Part shown: positions 1 to 8,503 of the stretch, piece after piece
Layout: the number at the start of each line of letters is the position of its first letter
How positions within the stretch are numbered: position 1 is the first letter of the stretch
From: Haloferax marinum
GTDB lineage: Archaea; Halobacteriota; Halobacteria; Halobacteriales; Haloferacaceae
Direction: 5' to 3'
Length of the DNA: 64,000 nucleotides
Assembly: GCF_009674625.1 (NCBI RefSeq)
Contig: NZ_WKJQ01000001.1
Coordinates: forward strand, 2,046,001 to 2,110,000
The notes under the pieces: generated by a model
What the model was told of the DNA's origin: nothing
What the model saw: the letters and a program-made list of their open reading frames with translations, nothing else
Databases searched by the model: none
Position numbers and translations under genes: made by a program

Positions 1-353
1 CAGCCGTCTAACTGCGTCTGGTAGAACGCGTCGTAGGTGTGTTTCTCCAGGACGAGGTCGTCGTCGTGCACGTCGAGGTCGTCGTGTAACTCGGCGTCCC
101 ACGTCCCTTCGACGACGTGTTCACCCCACCGCTCGAACTCGTCGTAGTAGTGGGCGTCGTCGAACTGCTCCGGTGGATGTACGTCTTGCGTGTAGACGAC
201 GCGAGCGCCGGCCTCGCGGGCCATCGAGACGAGGTCGGTCACGGTGTCGATAGCCGTCTCGCTCGCCGGCGCGAACAGGCTCCCGTCCGGGTGGCAAAAG
301 CCGTTCTGCATGTCGACGACGACGACGGCCGTTCGTGTCGGGTCGAGTCTCAT
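1..353 (-). CDS. Nicotinamidase / isochorismatase-family hydrolase (C-terminus missing)
   Basis: Only the first 117 codons are in the window; the 3' end runs off the left edge. The start is the ATG at 353-351. The N-terminus carries the family signature VVVVDMQNGF (catalytic Asp about residue 14), then a Rossmann-like segment with RVVYTQDVHPP and the lysine-containing stretch LVLEKHTYDAF (Lys about 104), as in the Asp-Lys-Cys triad of cysteine hydrolases. The Cys would lie beyond the window. Family members convert nicotinamide to nicotinate or cleave isochorismate. Nicotinamidase is favoured because nicotinate phosphoribosyltransferase, the next salvage step, lies about 3 kb away. The substrate is inferred, not shown. 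Confidence 0.85.
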   Translation of the reverse strand, partial: MRLDPTRTAVVVVDMQNGFCHPDGSLFAPASETAIDTVTDLVSMAREAGARVVYTQDVHPPEQFDDAHYYDEFERWGEHVVEGTWDAELHDDLDVHDDDLVLEKHTYDAFYQTQLDG

Positions 354-494
354 AGCCGACTGTTTCGTTGGAACGACCAAAACAGTACACACCGTGCGGA
401 CTCGCCGCTTACGACTCGGCCATCGTCGCGGGCGCTGTCGGTTTCGGTACCTGAATCGGATAAGGTACTTCCCTCCTGAGGCTAACAGTACGGT

Positions 495-1955
495 ATGCGA
501 ACGACTGGCTTACGCGCCATCTTTGTCGCTTTCCTCTTGCTTCTCGCTGGGTGCGCCGCTCCGACGGCGACACCCGGTGCGGCGGGGAGCGACAACGCTC
601 CCCCCGCGACTCCAGCCCCCGACCGAGACGGGTTCGAAGACCCCGACACCGACGTGCTCGGGTGGGAGGACGGCTACTGGTACGACGAACCGATTGCAGT
701 CGACCAATCTGACGGGCTGAACGACTCCGAACTCGAAGCCTACGTCGCCCGTGGGATGGCCCGTGTCGAACACATCCGGGAACTCGAGTTCCAACAGTCG
801 GTCCCCGTCAACGTCATCTCTCGCGAAGACTACCGAAGCAGCAACGCAGACCGGTCTGGCTCTCCCGACTCGGAGTTCAATCGCTGGAACGACCAGGTGT
901 GGGAAGCGCTGTTCATCACCGGCGAATCGACCGGGAGCGGAGAGGCTATCACCGAGACGACAGGCAGCGCTGTCCTCGGATTCTACTCACCGACAGACGA
1001 CGAGATAAAGATCGTCACCGATTCGACTGGTGCGCCGACGATAGACAACGCCACGCTGATTCACGAACTCGTCCACGCGCTGCAGGACCAGAACTTCGAC
1101 CTGACCGACGAGCGCTATCGCGGACAGACGCAGGACGGTGAGCTCGCAGTCAGCGGCGTCGTCGAAGGCGACGCGAAACTCGTCGAACTCATGTACACCG
1201 AACAGTGTGCGTCCGGCGCGTGGGACTGCGTGAGTACACCTGCTGCCAACGGTGGCGGCGGTTCGTCCGGAGACGGTGGCGGACCGAACCTCGGTATCCT
1301 CCTCACCATCTTCCAACCCTACTCCGACGGCCCCGTCTACATGAACGCGCTCTACGAGGACGGTGGCTGGGAGGCGGTCAACGACGCACTTCGCAACCCA
1401 CCGGTGTCGTCCGAACAGACCATCCACGTCACCGACGAGGAACCGGTCCCCATCGCGTTCGAAGACGAAGGGACGAACGGGTGGGCGACGTTCCCCGAAC
1501 AGGGTGTCGAAGGCTCTGACACCGTCGGTGAGGCGTCTATCTACGCCATGTTCTGGTACCAAGCCCGCGTGTCCGGTGCCGAGACGGTAGACCCGCGGTC
1601 TATCGTCGACACGAACGCGCAGTACGACACGTACAACTACGACGCTGCGGCCTCCGATGGCTGGGGGAACGACCGACTGTTCCCGTACCGCAACGAAGCG
1701 GGCAGCGAGACGGAGTATGGCTACGTCTGGGTGACGCAGTGGGACTCCGACGGTGACGCTCAGGAGTTCGAGGACGCGTATCTGAACATCCTCGATGCGA
1801 ACGGTGCGACCCAGCAGGCAGACGGCATCTACGTCATCGAATCGGGTGAGTTCAACGACGCCTTCCGGGTCGTCCGAACCGGTGACCGTGTCGTCGTCGT
1901 CAACGGACCAGAACCCGCCGACATCGACGAGATTCGGCCGAGTCTCGCGTCGTAA
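495..1955 (+). CDS. Hvo_1808-type secreted lipoprotein, putative gluzincin-like metalloprotein
   Basis: The 486-residue protein starts with a hydrophobic signal and a lipobox (LLLLAGCAAP, lipid-attached Cys about residue 20), so it should be anchored on the outer face of the membrane. A Pro/Asp-rich linker precedes a domain opening with LGWEDGYWYDEPI. A zinc-type HELVH motif sits at 190-194, and a conserved VEGDA at about 223-227 supplies a Glu 30 residues after the second His, as in gluzincin peptidases. A Gly/Ser-rich stretch follows CVSTPA. It is paralogous to the next gene, sharing HALQDQ, PYSDGP, GGW and the C-terminal WDS. Family membership is recognised; peptidase activity is inference only. 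Confidence 0.85.
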   Translation: MRTTGLRAIFVAFLLLLAGCAAPTATPGAAGSDNAPPATPAPDRDGFEDPDTDVLGWEDGYWYDEPIAVDQSDGLNDSELEAYVARGMARVEHIRELEFQQSVPVNVISREDYRSSNADRSGSPDSEFNRWNDQVWEALFITGESTGSGEAITETTGSAVLGFYSPTDDEIKIVTDSTGAPTIDNATLIHELVHALQDQNFDLTDERYRGQTQDGELAVSGVVEGDAKLVELMYTEQCASGAWDCVSTPAANGGGGSSGDGGGPNLGILLTIFQPYSDGPVYMNALYEDGGWEAVNDALRNPPVSSEQTIHVTDEEPVPIAFEDEGTNGWATFPEQGVEGSDTVGEASIYAMFWYQARVSGAETVDPRSIVDTNAQYDTYNYDAAASDGWGNDRLFPYRNEAGSETEYGYVWVTQWDSDGDAQEFEDAYLNILDANGATQQADGIYVIESGEFNDAFRVVRTGDRVVVVNGPEPADIDEIRPSLAS

Positions 1956-2008
1956 CCCAACTCCACACTGCCGGGACGCTTTTCTCTCCTCGCGTTCCGT
2001 CTCTGTCT

Positions 2009-3424
2009 ATGAATCGGCCTCGTCTCGTCGCGATTTTCTCCGTGTTCCTCGTCGTCGTCTCGGGGTGTGCCGCACCCGTGGCGAACCCGGATGCGACGAC
2101 CGGTTCCGAGAGCGACTGGTCGTGGCCGGACGACCCGCCGACGGACCGACTCGGGTGGGAAAACGGCTACTGGTACAACGAGTCTATCGACGTGAACCAG
2201 TCCGACGGCCTGAACGCGACCGAACGCGCGGCGTTCGTCAACCGGACGATGGCCCGCGTCGAGGTCATCCGCGAACTCGAGTTCACCGACCCGGTTCCAA
2301 TCGAGGTCATCTCTCGCGCCGAATACCGCAACCAGTCTCGGTTCGACGGCGACGAAGACGACGAGTCGGAGGCGCTCCACGCCGACTGGAACGACCAGGT
2401 GTGGGAGTCCATTCTACTGGTCGGCGAAGACCGCACCATCGACGACGTGTTCGACGAACTCTACGGCGGCGCAGTCCTCGGCTACTACTCTCCTTCGGAG
2501 GACCGAATCGTCCTCATCAGCGACGATGGCGACCCTGCCATCGACCGCCGGACGCTCGCCCACGAACTGCACCACGCGTTGCAAGACCAGCAGTTCGGCC
2601 TCGACGGGTCGCCACCGACACAGGACGAACAACTCGCCGAAAACGGTCTCGTAGAGGGTGACGCCCGCTACGTCGACCGACTCTACGAGGAGCGCTGTGC
2701 AGACGACTGGGAGTGTGTCGCCCGTCCATCGAACACCGGGTCCGTCGGTGGGCCGTTCGACTACTCGGTCTTTTTGGTCATCTATGCACCCTACAGCGAC
2801 GGGCCGACGTTCGTCTCGGCCCTCCGCGAACGCGGCGGGTGGGCGGCCGTCGACGACGCCTACGCGACGCCGCCGGTGTCCACCGAACAGATAATCCACC
2901 CAGAGGCGTACCCCGACGAACGACCCATCGAGGTACGTATCGAAGACCGGTCGTCTGCCGAGTGGGTCCGGTACGACCACGACCCGGTCGGTGACACCGT
3001 CGGAGAGGCGTCTATCTTCGCGATGCTCTGGAAACACGGGGCTATCGACCGAACCGACCTCAACCGGAACACGGGCGCCTACTCGGCGTACAACTACTCG
3101 GCAGGTCCCTCGAAGGGGTGGGGCGGTGACCTCGTCGTCCCGTATCGCCCGGCGTCTGACGCCGACGCCGCGGCGAATCCGAACCAACGCGCCTACGTCT
3201 GGCGAACCGTCTGGGACTCCGAGGCCGACGCCGAGGTGTTCGAGACCAAGTACGTGAAGACGATACTCCAACTCCGCCTCGGTGCGAAACGAGTCGCGCC
3301 GAACACCTACGTCCTCGAAGACGGCCCGTTCGCCGACGCATATCGCGTGAGACGGGACGGGGACACGGTCACTATCGTGAACGCGCCGACTGTCGAGGCG
3401 CTAGACGAAGTCCACCCTGACTGA
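2009..3424 (+). CDS. Hvo_1808-type secreted lipoprotein, second paralogue
   Basis: This 471-residue paralogue lies in tandem 53 bp downstream of the first. It has the same architecture: a short Arg-containing signal, a lipobox (VVVSGCAAP, Cys about 20), an acidic linker, and the LGWENGYWYNE block. HELHH sits at 185-189 and VEGDA near 215-219, preserving the possible HExxH...Glu zinc site. Only the central Gly-rich insert of the first copy is lacking. Two Cys bracket an ADDWECV segment, aligned with SGAWDCV in the first copy, so a disulfide is plausible. Divergence is moderate, which suggests an old duplication. Function is unknown. Confidence 0.85.
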   Translation: MNRPRLVAIFSVFLVVVSGCAAPVANPDATTGSESDWSWPDDPPTDRLGWENGYWYNESIDVNQSDGLNATERAAFVNRTMARVEVIRELEFTDPVPIEVISRAEYRNQSRFDGDEDDESEALHADWNDQVWESILLVGEDRTIDDVFDELYGGAVLGYYSPSEDRIVLISDDGDPAIDRRTLAHELHHALQDQQFGLDGSPPTQDEQLAENGLVEGDARYVDRLYEERCADDWECVARPSNTGSVGGPFDYSVFLVIYAPYSDGPTFVSALRERGGWAAVDDAYATPPVSTEQIIHPEAYPDERPIEVRIEDRSSAEWVRYDHDPVGDTVGEASIFAMLWKHGAIDRTDLNRNTGAYSAYNYSAGPSKGWGGDLVVPYRPASDADAAANPNQRAYVWRTVWDSEADAEVFETKYVKTILQLRLGAKRVAPNTYVLEDGPFADAYRVRRDGDTVTIVNAPTVEALDEVHPD

Positions 3425-3427
3425 GTC

Positions 3428-3450
3428 GTCGAAGAAAATCACTCTTCGAC
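3428..3450 (+). terminator. Hairpin after the lipoprotein pair
   Basis: GTCGAAGA at 3428-3435 pairs with TCTTCGAC at 3443-3450 around a 7-nt loop, just after the stop of the upstream gene. A T-run (TTTTT) follows at about 3473-3477. The 8-bp stem is exact. A transcription-end role is inferred. Confidence 0.4.
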
Positions 3451-3501
3451 CCTCAGAACCGATTATGTACCTTTTTCATCGCGCGGGCGGAATCGTGGAC
3501 A

Positions 3502-4653
3502 ATGACTGAGTTCGACATCGTCGGTTCCGAGGCCATCCGCGAAGGCGTCGCGACCGACGCCTACTTCCAGCGGACCGAGGACACCCTCCGATACGCGGGA
3601 AAGAATCCGCGCGTCGTCGCCGAGGTGACCGCGGACCAGTTCCCCGACGGTGAGTTCGAGGTGTTCGCCGGTGTGAAAGACGCCGCGGCACTCCTCGAAG
3701 GTCACGACGTCGATGTCGATGCGATGCACGAGGGCCAACTCTTCGACGGCGGCCCAGTGATGCGCATCGAGGGTGACTACCTCGAATTCGCACGACTCGA
3801 AACCTCGCTTCTCGGGTTCCTCTCGCACGCCTCCGGCTGTGCGACGGCCGCCCTCGAAGCACGGGTCGCCGCACCCGAGACGCCGGTTTACTCGTTCGGT
3901 GCGCGGCACGTCCACCCGTCTATCGCCGCCATGGTCGAACGAAGCGCACTCGTCGCCGGCGTCGATGGCTTCTCGCACGTCGCCGCGGGCGAGATTCTGG
4001 GCAAGGAAGCGGTCGGGACGATGCCACACGCCCTGCTCATCGCCTTCGGCCGTGGGAATCAGGCCGACGCCTTCCGCGCCTTCGACGAGGCGGTTCCGGA
4101 AGACGTCCCACGAATCGCGCTCTGTGACACGTACGGCGACGAGACCGAGGAAGTCCTCCGCGCAGTCGAGACGCTCGGTGACCGCCTCGACAGCGTCCGC
4201 CTCGACACGACGTCGTCACGCCGGGGGAACTTCCGGCACATCGCCCGCGAAGTTCGCTGGGAACTCGACGCCCGCGGCCACGACGACGTCGGAATCTTCG
4301 TCAGCGGTGGCCTCGGCCCCGCAGAACTGCGGAACCTCCGTGACGTCGTCGATGGCTTCGGCGTCGGTGGCTACATCTCGAACGCGAACCCCGTCGACTT
4401 CGCGCTCGACATCGTCGAAGTGAACGGCGAACCGGCGGCCAAGCGCGGAAAACTCTCGGGCGTCAAAGAAGTCTACCGCACTGCTGACGGCGGCCATCAC
4501 GTCGGCCTGCGGGGGACGCCTGGACCGACCGACGGCGACTCGCTGCTCGAACCGCTCATCCGTGATGGCGAACTCGTCCGCGAGTTCGACCTCGACGCGG
4601 CGACGAGACGGGCGCGTGAGGACGCTGAACGCGTTGGATTTGGCGACGAGTAG
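3502..4653 (+). CDS. pncB: Nicotinate phosphoribosyltransferase
   Basis: This 383-residue cytoplasmic enzyme of NAD salvage converts nicotinate and PRPP to nicotinate mononucleotide. It shows the type II PRTase barrel hallmarks: FGARHVHPSIAAMVERSALVAG near residues 132-155, SRRGNFRHIAREVRW near 237-250 (substrate/phosphate side), and the glycine-rich ISGG-like VSGGLGPAELRNL near 270. The length is that of the archaeal short form. It reads away from a divergent kinase gene 5 bp beyond its stop. With the nicotinamidase-like gene at the window edge it completes nicotinamide to NaMN recycling, although two lipoprotein genes lie between them. Confidence 0.9.
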   Translation: MTEFDIVGSEAIREGVATDAYFQRTEDTLRYAGKNPRVVAEVTADQFPDGEFEVFAGVKDAAALLEGHDVDVDAMHEGQLFDGGPVMRIEGDYLEFARLETSLLGFLSHASGCATAALEARVAAPETPVYSFGARHVHPSIAAMVERSALVAGVDGFSHVAAGEILGKEAVGTMPHALLIAFGRGNQADAFRAFDEAVPEDVPRIALCDTYGDETEEVLRAVETLGDRLDSVRLDTTSSRRGNFRHIAREVRWELDARGHDDVGIFVSGGLGPAELRNLRDVVDGFGVGGYISNANPVDFALDIVEVNGEPAAKRGKLSGVKEVYRTADGGHHVGLRGTPGPTDGDSLLEPLIRDGELVREFDLDAATRRAREDAERVGFGDE

Positions 4654-4658
4654 GTTCC

Positions 4659-5684
4659 TCAGTCGAGTATCTCTGTAATCTCCGCAGCGATGGCGGTTCC
4701 CCGCTCCTGATAGGTTTCGCTTCCTGGTTCGTACCAGAACGGCAGTCCCACGACAGACCGACCCATCGCAATCAGTCGATAGAGGTCGCGGCCGGGCATC
4801 TCTGCCGAGAACGGAAGCGGGTCGTAGAGCGCTTCTGTGACGGCACTCGTGTCGGGGGTGAACCGGGTCAGGAGGTACTCTACGTTCACTGCCGCGAACT
4901 CTGCGGGTGCCAGTTTCGCCCGCTCAAGGTCGATAACGCCCGTTAACCCGTCGAGGTGGTCGGGCGGAGTGCCATCGTGACTCAACAAATTCTGTGGGGA
5001 GAAGTCCGTGATGACGACGGACTGGGCGGGCGTCGCCGGGAGGCGGTCGGCGTTCGCACGAAGATACGCCCTCACGTCTGGAACCACTGATTGAATCCCC
5101 TCGTGTGAAGGTGGGTCCGAGTACAGTTGTGAGGCGTAGTCGAGGAACCACGACCGACAGTTGTCGTACTTTCCCACTGCACATGGTCCCCCTTGGCGCT
5201 GTTCGTGGCTGCGAATGTATCCGTATCCTTCGGCAGCGTGGTCGGGGATCGTCGCGGATGCGCCGATGACTTCCCCGAGCAGTCGAACCGCATCTAGGTC
5301 AGTGACGCGTGCTGTATCGAGGAATCCTTCGGCGAGTTCTTCGCCCGGCAGAAACTCCATGACGATCGCTGGCGGTCTGGTCTCGTCGTTCAGCTTGGCT
5401 CCGTACAGGGTCGGAACCGGAAGGTCGGTGTACGCTTCGAGCAGGCGATACGCTGCGATTCCAGCGCGAAAATGTGCTCGCGTCGAGTACGTCCCAAATT
5501 TGACCACAAATTTCGGTCTCCTCGAGTGGCGAGGGGTGACGAGATACACCTCGTTGAACCCAGTAGAGACTGACTCGATGGTCCACGCGCGTAGCAGTGA
5601 ATCGTCGCGTACGGGAAGCGAATCGAGTTCCCGAAGGACGTGAACGACGTCCGACCGGTCGGTTGTCAACTCCTCATTCTCCAT
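4659..5684 (-). CDS. Aminoglycoside phosphotransferase-like (APH family) kinase
   Basis: The 341-residue soluble protein has a kinase-like fold. An N-lobe has FVVKFGTY (ATP-binding Lys near residue 62). VMEFLPGEEL is the hinge, ITDFSPQNLLS is the catalytic loop (HGDxxxxN equivalent with the His replaced by Thr), and GVIDLERA is the metal-binding Asp motif. The family phosphorylates small molecules such as aminoglycosides, choline or homoserine; nothing here indicates the substrate. It converges tail-to-tail with pncB (5-bp gap). Antibiotic resistance should not be inferred. Confidence 0.75.
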   Translation of the reverse strand: MENEELTTDRSDVVHVLRELDSLPVRDDSLLRAWTIESVSTGFNEVYLVTPRHSRRPKFVVKFGTYSTRAHFRAGIAAYRLLEAYTDLPVPTLYGAKLNDETRPPAIVMEFLPGEELAEGFLDTARVTDLDAVRLLGEVIGASATIPDHAAEGYGYIRSHEQRQGGPCAVGKYDNCRSWFLDYASQLYSDPPSHEGIQSVVPDVRAYLRANADRLPATPAQSVVITDFSPQNLLSHDGTPPDHLDGLTGVIDLERAKLAPAEFAAVNVEYLLTRFTPDTSAVTEALYDPLPFSAEMPGRDLYRLIAMGRSVVGLPFWYEPGSETYQERGTAIAAEITEILD

Positions 5685-6066
5685 GGCGAGCGGACTCCGT
5701 GGGTGTGGATGGTCGATGCGTGCTGGCTGTCTTCGTCGTGTGACTGTGTTGTCCGTTCATCGTGGCGTATCGTGTCGATGTCGCTGTTCGGTCAGCAATC
5801 GGTTCAGAACGAGTCGGTCGGTTTCGACGGCCAGCGTCTGACTGCTATCTTACCAGCACACCAAACGTGAACGGGTCCACCCGACGCTGTGGAGTCGTAC
5901 ACGCATCGGATTGACCACTCGGAACACGATTCCGTCTTGAAAATCAACTGGTAAAAATATTGGGGTGGTGACAGTAGGCCTCACCGACCCCGAGAAAAGC
6001 GCACTTGCGCCGCTGTGTCGTAAGCGATGTACCACTCACTTGGTGAGTTAAAACTGCTCGCTGGAT
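5685..6066. other. Intergenic region, no supported gene
   Basis: These 382 bp separate the start of the APH-like gene from the stop of the AMMECR1 gene. Short ORFs here have no coding signature. An AT-rich TAAAAATATT tract lies near 5950-5960. A perfect inverted repeat ACTCAC/GTGAGT with a 3-nt loop sits at 6034-6048, just past the AMMECR1 stop on the minus strand, and could help end that transcript. Confidence 0.5.
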
Positions 6067-6669
6067 TTACAGCGCTTCGACGCTGCCGCCGTCGTGGCGC
6101 TCGCGGAAGACCTGCCCTTCGAAGAGGGTTATCATCGTGTCTTCGTCTTGCCACGCGAGTGGGGAGAGGCCCGACTTGCGACAGGCGTTCGTGAGGAACT
6201 CTTCTTTCGACCACCCGAGCTCGAGGGGGAGCGTCGGATACATCCAGCCGTGGGTGCCACCGGCGTCGATAGCGATGCCGTGTTTCCCGAGTTCGAGGTC
6301 TGCAACCGGGTCGTTAGTCAATGTGTAACTGTTGACGATGCAGACCGAGATGTTGAGGTTCGGTAGCTCCGGTGCCTCGATTTCCGTTTGGCACGAGTCG
6401 CCCGACGACGCTTTTATAGCGGCGTCGACGATCGCGTGGCCAAGTTGGTCTTTCCCACGATACGCGCCTGCACAGCCCCGGAGTCGTCCACGCCCACGCG
6501 TCGACTTGATACGAACGAACGCCCCAGTTCGTGCGTAAAACGCGTCACGCATACTGCCCGGTTGTTCTCTTTGCCCGTGAAGAACGTACGATTCGACCGA
6601 TTCCCGCGCCAGTTCGACCGCCCGCGCCCCATCCTCGTAGGTGAGGTGTACGGTCTGCGCCTCGGACAT
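6067..6669 (-). CDS. AMMECR1 domain protein (TIGR00296 type)
   Basis: The start is the ATG at 6669-6667 (MSEAQTVHL). An in-frame upstream ATG at 6699 would add ten uncharacteristic residues. The 200-residue soluble protein carries the AMMECR1 signature: GRLRGCAGAYRG near residues 80-90 (family consensus LRGCIG), then ELPNLNISVCIVN, LGKHGIAI and the C-terminal SPLAWQDEDTMITLFEGQVFRE. The family is conserved from archaea to humans and probably acts with radical-SAM and dioxygenase partners (Memo/AMMECR1), but the reaction is unsettled. A 28-bp palindrome lies 44 bp upstream of the start. Confidence 0.85.
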   Translation of the reverse strand: MSEAQTVHLTYEDGARAVELARESVESYVLHGQREQPGSMRDAFYARTGAFVRIKSTRGRGRLRGCAGAYRGKDQLGHAIVDAAIKASSGDSCQTEIEAPELPNLNISVCIVNSYTLTNDPVADLELGKHGIAIDAGGTHGWMYPTLPLELGWSKEEFLTNACRKSGLSPLAWQDEDTMITLFEGQVFRERHDGGSVEAL

Positions 6670-6712
6670 ACTACCAGTCACGGCCTGTACTGACTTCAAC
6701 GCTTCCCTCGCG

Positions 6713-6740
6713 TGTTAATCAGTTGTTTGGTAGATTAACA
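6713..6740. promoter_or_regulatory. 28-bp inverted repeat upstream of the AMMECR1 gene
   Basis: TGTTAATC at 6713-6720 and GATTAACA at 6733-6740 are exact reverse complements separated by 12 nt. The element is in the divergent spacer between the AMMECR1 gene and rnpB, where an operator would sit. Its position and symmetry are visible. Binding by a dimeric regulator is inference. Confidence 0.45.
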
Positions 6741-6818
6741 CTCCCATAATACTGCGGGCAACCATCACCGACCACCCCAATCGAACCGCTTATCCGGGGG
6801 ACGAGACTAGAATAACCC

Positions 6819-7232
6819 GGCAGAGAGAGCCCAGTTCCCGTGCCCACAATCGGGCATGAGGAAAGTCCCCCCACCGTCTGGACAGGTGACCGGGCGCAAG
6901 CCCGGAGTCGGAGACGGCTGGCTCTGGAACAGAAACGACACCCCTCGACCTGACCGATGATGTGCGTGTGGCGACTTCGGTCGTCGCCGGTACGAACGAG
7001 GTAACTCGCCCGTACGCGAACCGACCCGTAAGGGAAGGGAGATAACCCACAGAGGGAAGACGGTCGAGAATGGATGGAACGGTGAATCCTCACCGGTGCA
7101 AGTCCGCGCCGTGAAGGTAGTCCGGACGGCGCGTCGGGTTCGCCCGGCGTGCCCTCGGGGGTCGCCCCGAGAAGGACGCGGACGCTTAGCCGAATGCTGG
7201 GACGAACAGAAGGGGGCTTACTCCTCTCAGCC
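6819..7232 (+). ncRNA. rnpB: RNase P RNA (archaeal type A)
   Basis: This is the catalytic RNA of ribonuclease P, which removes 5' leaders from pre-tRNAs. The conserved core block GAGGAAAGTCC lies at about 6859-6869. The distal block ACAGAAGGGGGCTTAC is at about 7206-7221, and the GGTGAATCCTCACCGGTGC hairpin region is near 7081-7099. The ends were set by P1 pairing: GGCAGAGAG at 6819-6827 with CTCTCAGCC at 7224-7232, giving about 414 nt, close to other haloarchaeal P RNAs. No protein gene overlaps it. The exact 5' and 3' ends could shift by a few bases. Confidence 0.93.
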
Positions 7233-7339
7233 GATTCTGAACGACTGAGCGACTGCGCTGCCCGGTCGTCGGCCCTCGAACCCCGCGAATTCTGTGCTGT
7301 GGACAAACATTCTTGCCGACTCGGCTCCCCCTCTCGTGT

Positions 7340-8491
7340 ATGCGTGGTCTTCGGATTCTCCTCGTCTTCCTCGTCGCACTCGCCGGGTGTACGGCACCAG
7401 TCGTGCCGGACGACTCTCCGACAGTCACGACTGGGGCCGAGACGACGACCGACGCGCCTTCTGCGACGACGCCTGAGACGACGGCTGAGACGACCACCTC
7501 GACTGCGACTACGACTGAGACAGTGACGGTAACCGAGACAGCGGCTGTGACCGAGACAGCGACACCGGAACAGACGACCCGAGAGACGACCACGTATCCG
7601 CCTGCGTCGGGGTACGGCCCGTGGGGGTCAGACCCGGTCATCGTCGACGTGGAGGCTCCGAACGACGGCCGAGACTACGAGACACTCGTCCGTGAGGCGA
7701 CGGTGTTCTGGGAGCAGAACGACGCGCGGTATCTCGGCTACGAAATCGAATACGCGGTGACCTCGGACGCTCGGAACCCCGACATCATCGTCCAGTTCTC
7801 CGACGAGATTCCAGAGTGTAGTGGGCAGGCAGACGCCGTCGGGTGTGCACCGTATATCACAGACAGACGGCAGATAGACCGCCCCGTCACGGTCTACGTC
7901 CGGACCGGATTCGGTGACGACTCGACCGTCGAAATCACCGAACACGAGTTGGGGCACACGCTCGGCCTCGCCCACGGTGACGAACCAGCGTCCCTGATGA
8001 ACTCGTCGGGGATTCTCTACACGCTCCCGCGAACCAATGCCACTGAGAAGGCGTTCCCGTGGGACGACCCCGACTTTACGGTCTACGTGAACGACTCCGG
8101 TGCGAAAGACCCCGAGGCGGCACGCGACCAGATTCGACACGCCTTCGACTACTTCGCCGATGGTGCGCCGGGGATGCCCGACAATCTGACCTACACGTAC
8201 GTCGACGACCCCGAGGCGGCGGAAATTCGGATTTCGTTCACTGAGGAGTCACCGTGTGGCGAAGGTGCTGCTTCGTGTGCCGCCGTCAGCGGGTACGACC
8301 CGGACGGCGACGACGCGGTGGAGACGTACGACCACTTCGAAGTCATACTCGTCGACTTGGACAGCGACGCCGTTGGCTGGCACGTCGGCTACTGGACCGC
8401 TCACTATCTCGGCGCAGAAGACGACGCCGACAAACCCGAACCCTTCCGAGACTCGACGTACTCCGAACGACGAAGCGAGTGGTGGACGTAA
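7340..8491 (+). CDS. Secreted lipoprotein metalloprotease with degenerate internal duplication
   Basis: The start is chosen at the ATG at 7340 (MRGLRILLVFLVALAGCTAP), giving a clean lipoprotein signal (Cys about 18) and 383 residues. A Thr/Glu-rich, probably glycosylated linker (about 25-85) leads to a metzincin-like domain with ECSGQADAVGC, HELGHTLGLAH at 202-212 and a Met-turn LMNSS (Met 220), as in matrixin/M10 peptidases. The second half (about 240-383) repeats the fold: CGEGAASC replaces the Cys pair, and GWHVGYWTAHYLG occupies the zinc-motif position but lacks the catalytic Glu and ligand spacing. Extracytoplasmic proteolysis is likely for the first domain. The substrate is unknown. Confidence 0.8.
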   Translation: MRGLRILLVFLVALAGCTAPVVPDDSPTVTTGAETTTDAPSATTPETTAETTTSTATTTETVTVTETAAVTETATPEQTTRETTTYPPASGYGPWGSDPVIVDVEAPNDGRDYETLVREATVFWEQNDARYLGYEIEYAVTSDARNPDIIVQFSDEIPECSGQADAVGCAPYITDRRQIDRPVTVYVRTGFGDDSTVEITEHELGHTLGLAHGDEPASLMNSSGILYTLPRTNATEKAFPWDDPDFTVYVNDSGAKDPEAARDQIRHAFDYFADGAPGMPDNLTYTYVDDPEAAEIRISFTEESPCGEGAASCAAVSGYDPDGDDAVETYDHFEVILVDLDSDAVGWHVGYWTAHYLGAEDDADKPEPFRDSTYSERRSEWWT

Positions 8492-8503
8492 GGTGTCTCT
8501 CCT

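Noticed and set aside
4659-5684. Aminoglycoside-resistance gene
   Set aside because: The kinase fold is shared by many small-molecule kinases, and nothing points to an aminoglycoside substrate.
5640-6035. Short overlapping frames in the APH-AMMECR1 spacer
   Set aside because: They are on opposite strands, overlap each other, and have no coding composition.
6719-7306. Long minus-strand frame across the RNase P RNA
   Set aside because: It is antisense to a structured RNA and has no protein-like pattern.
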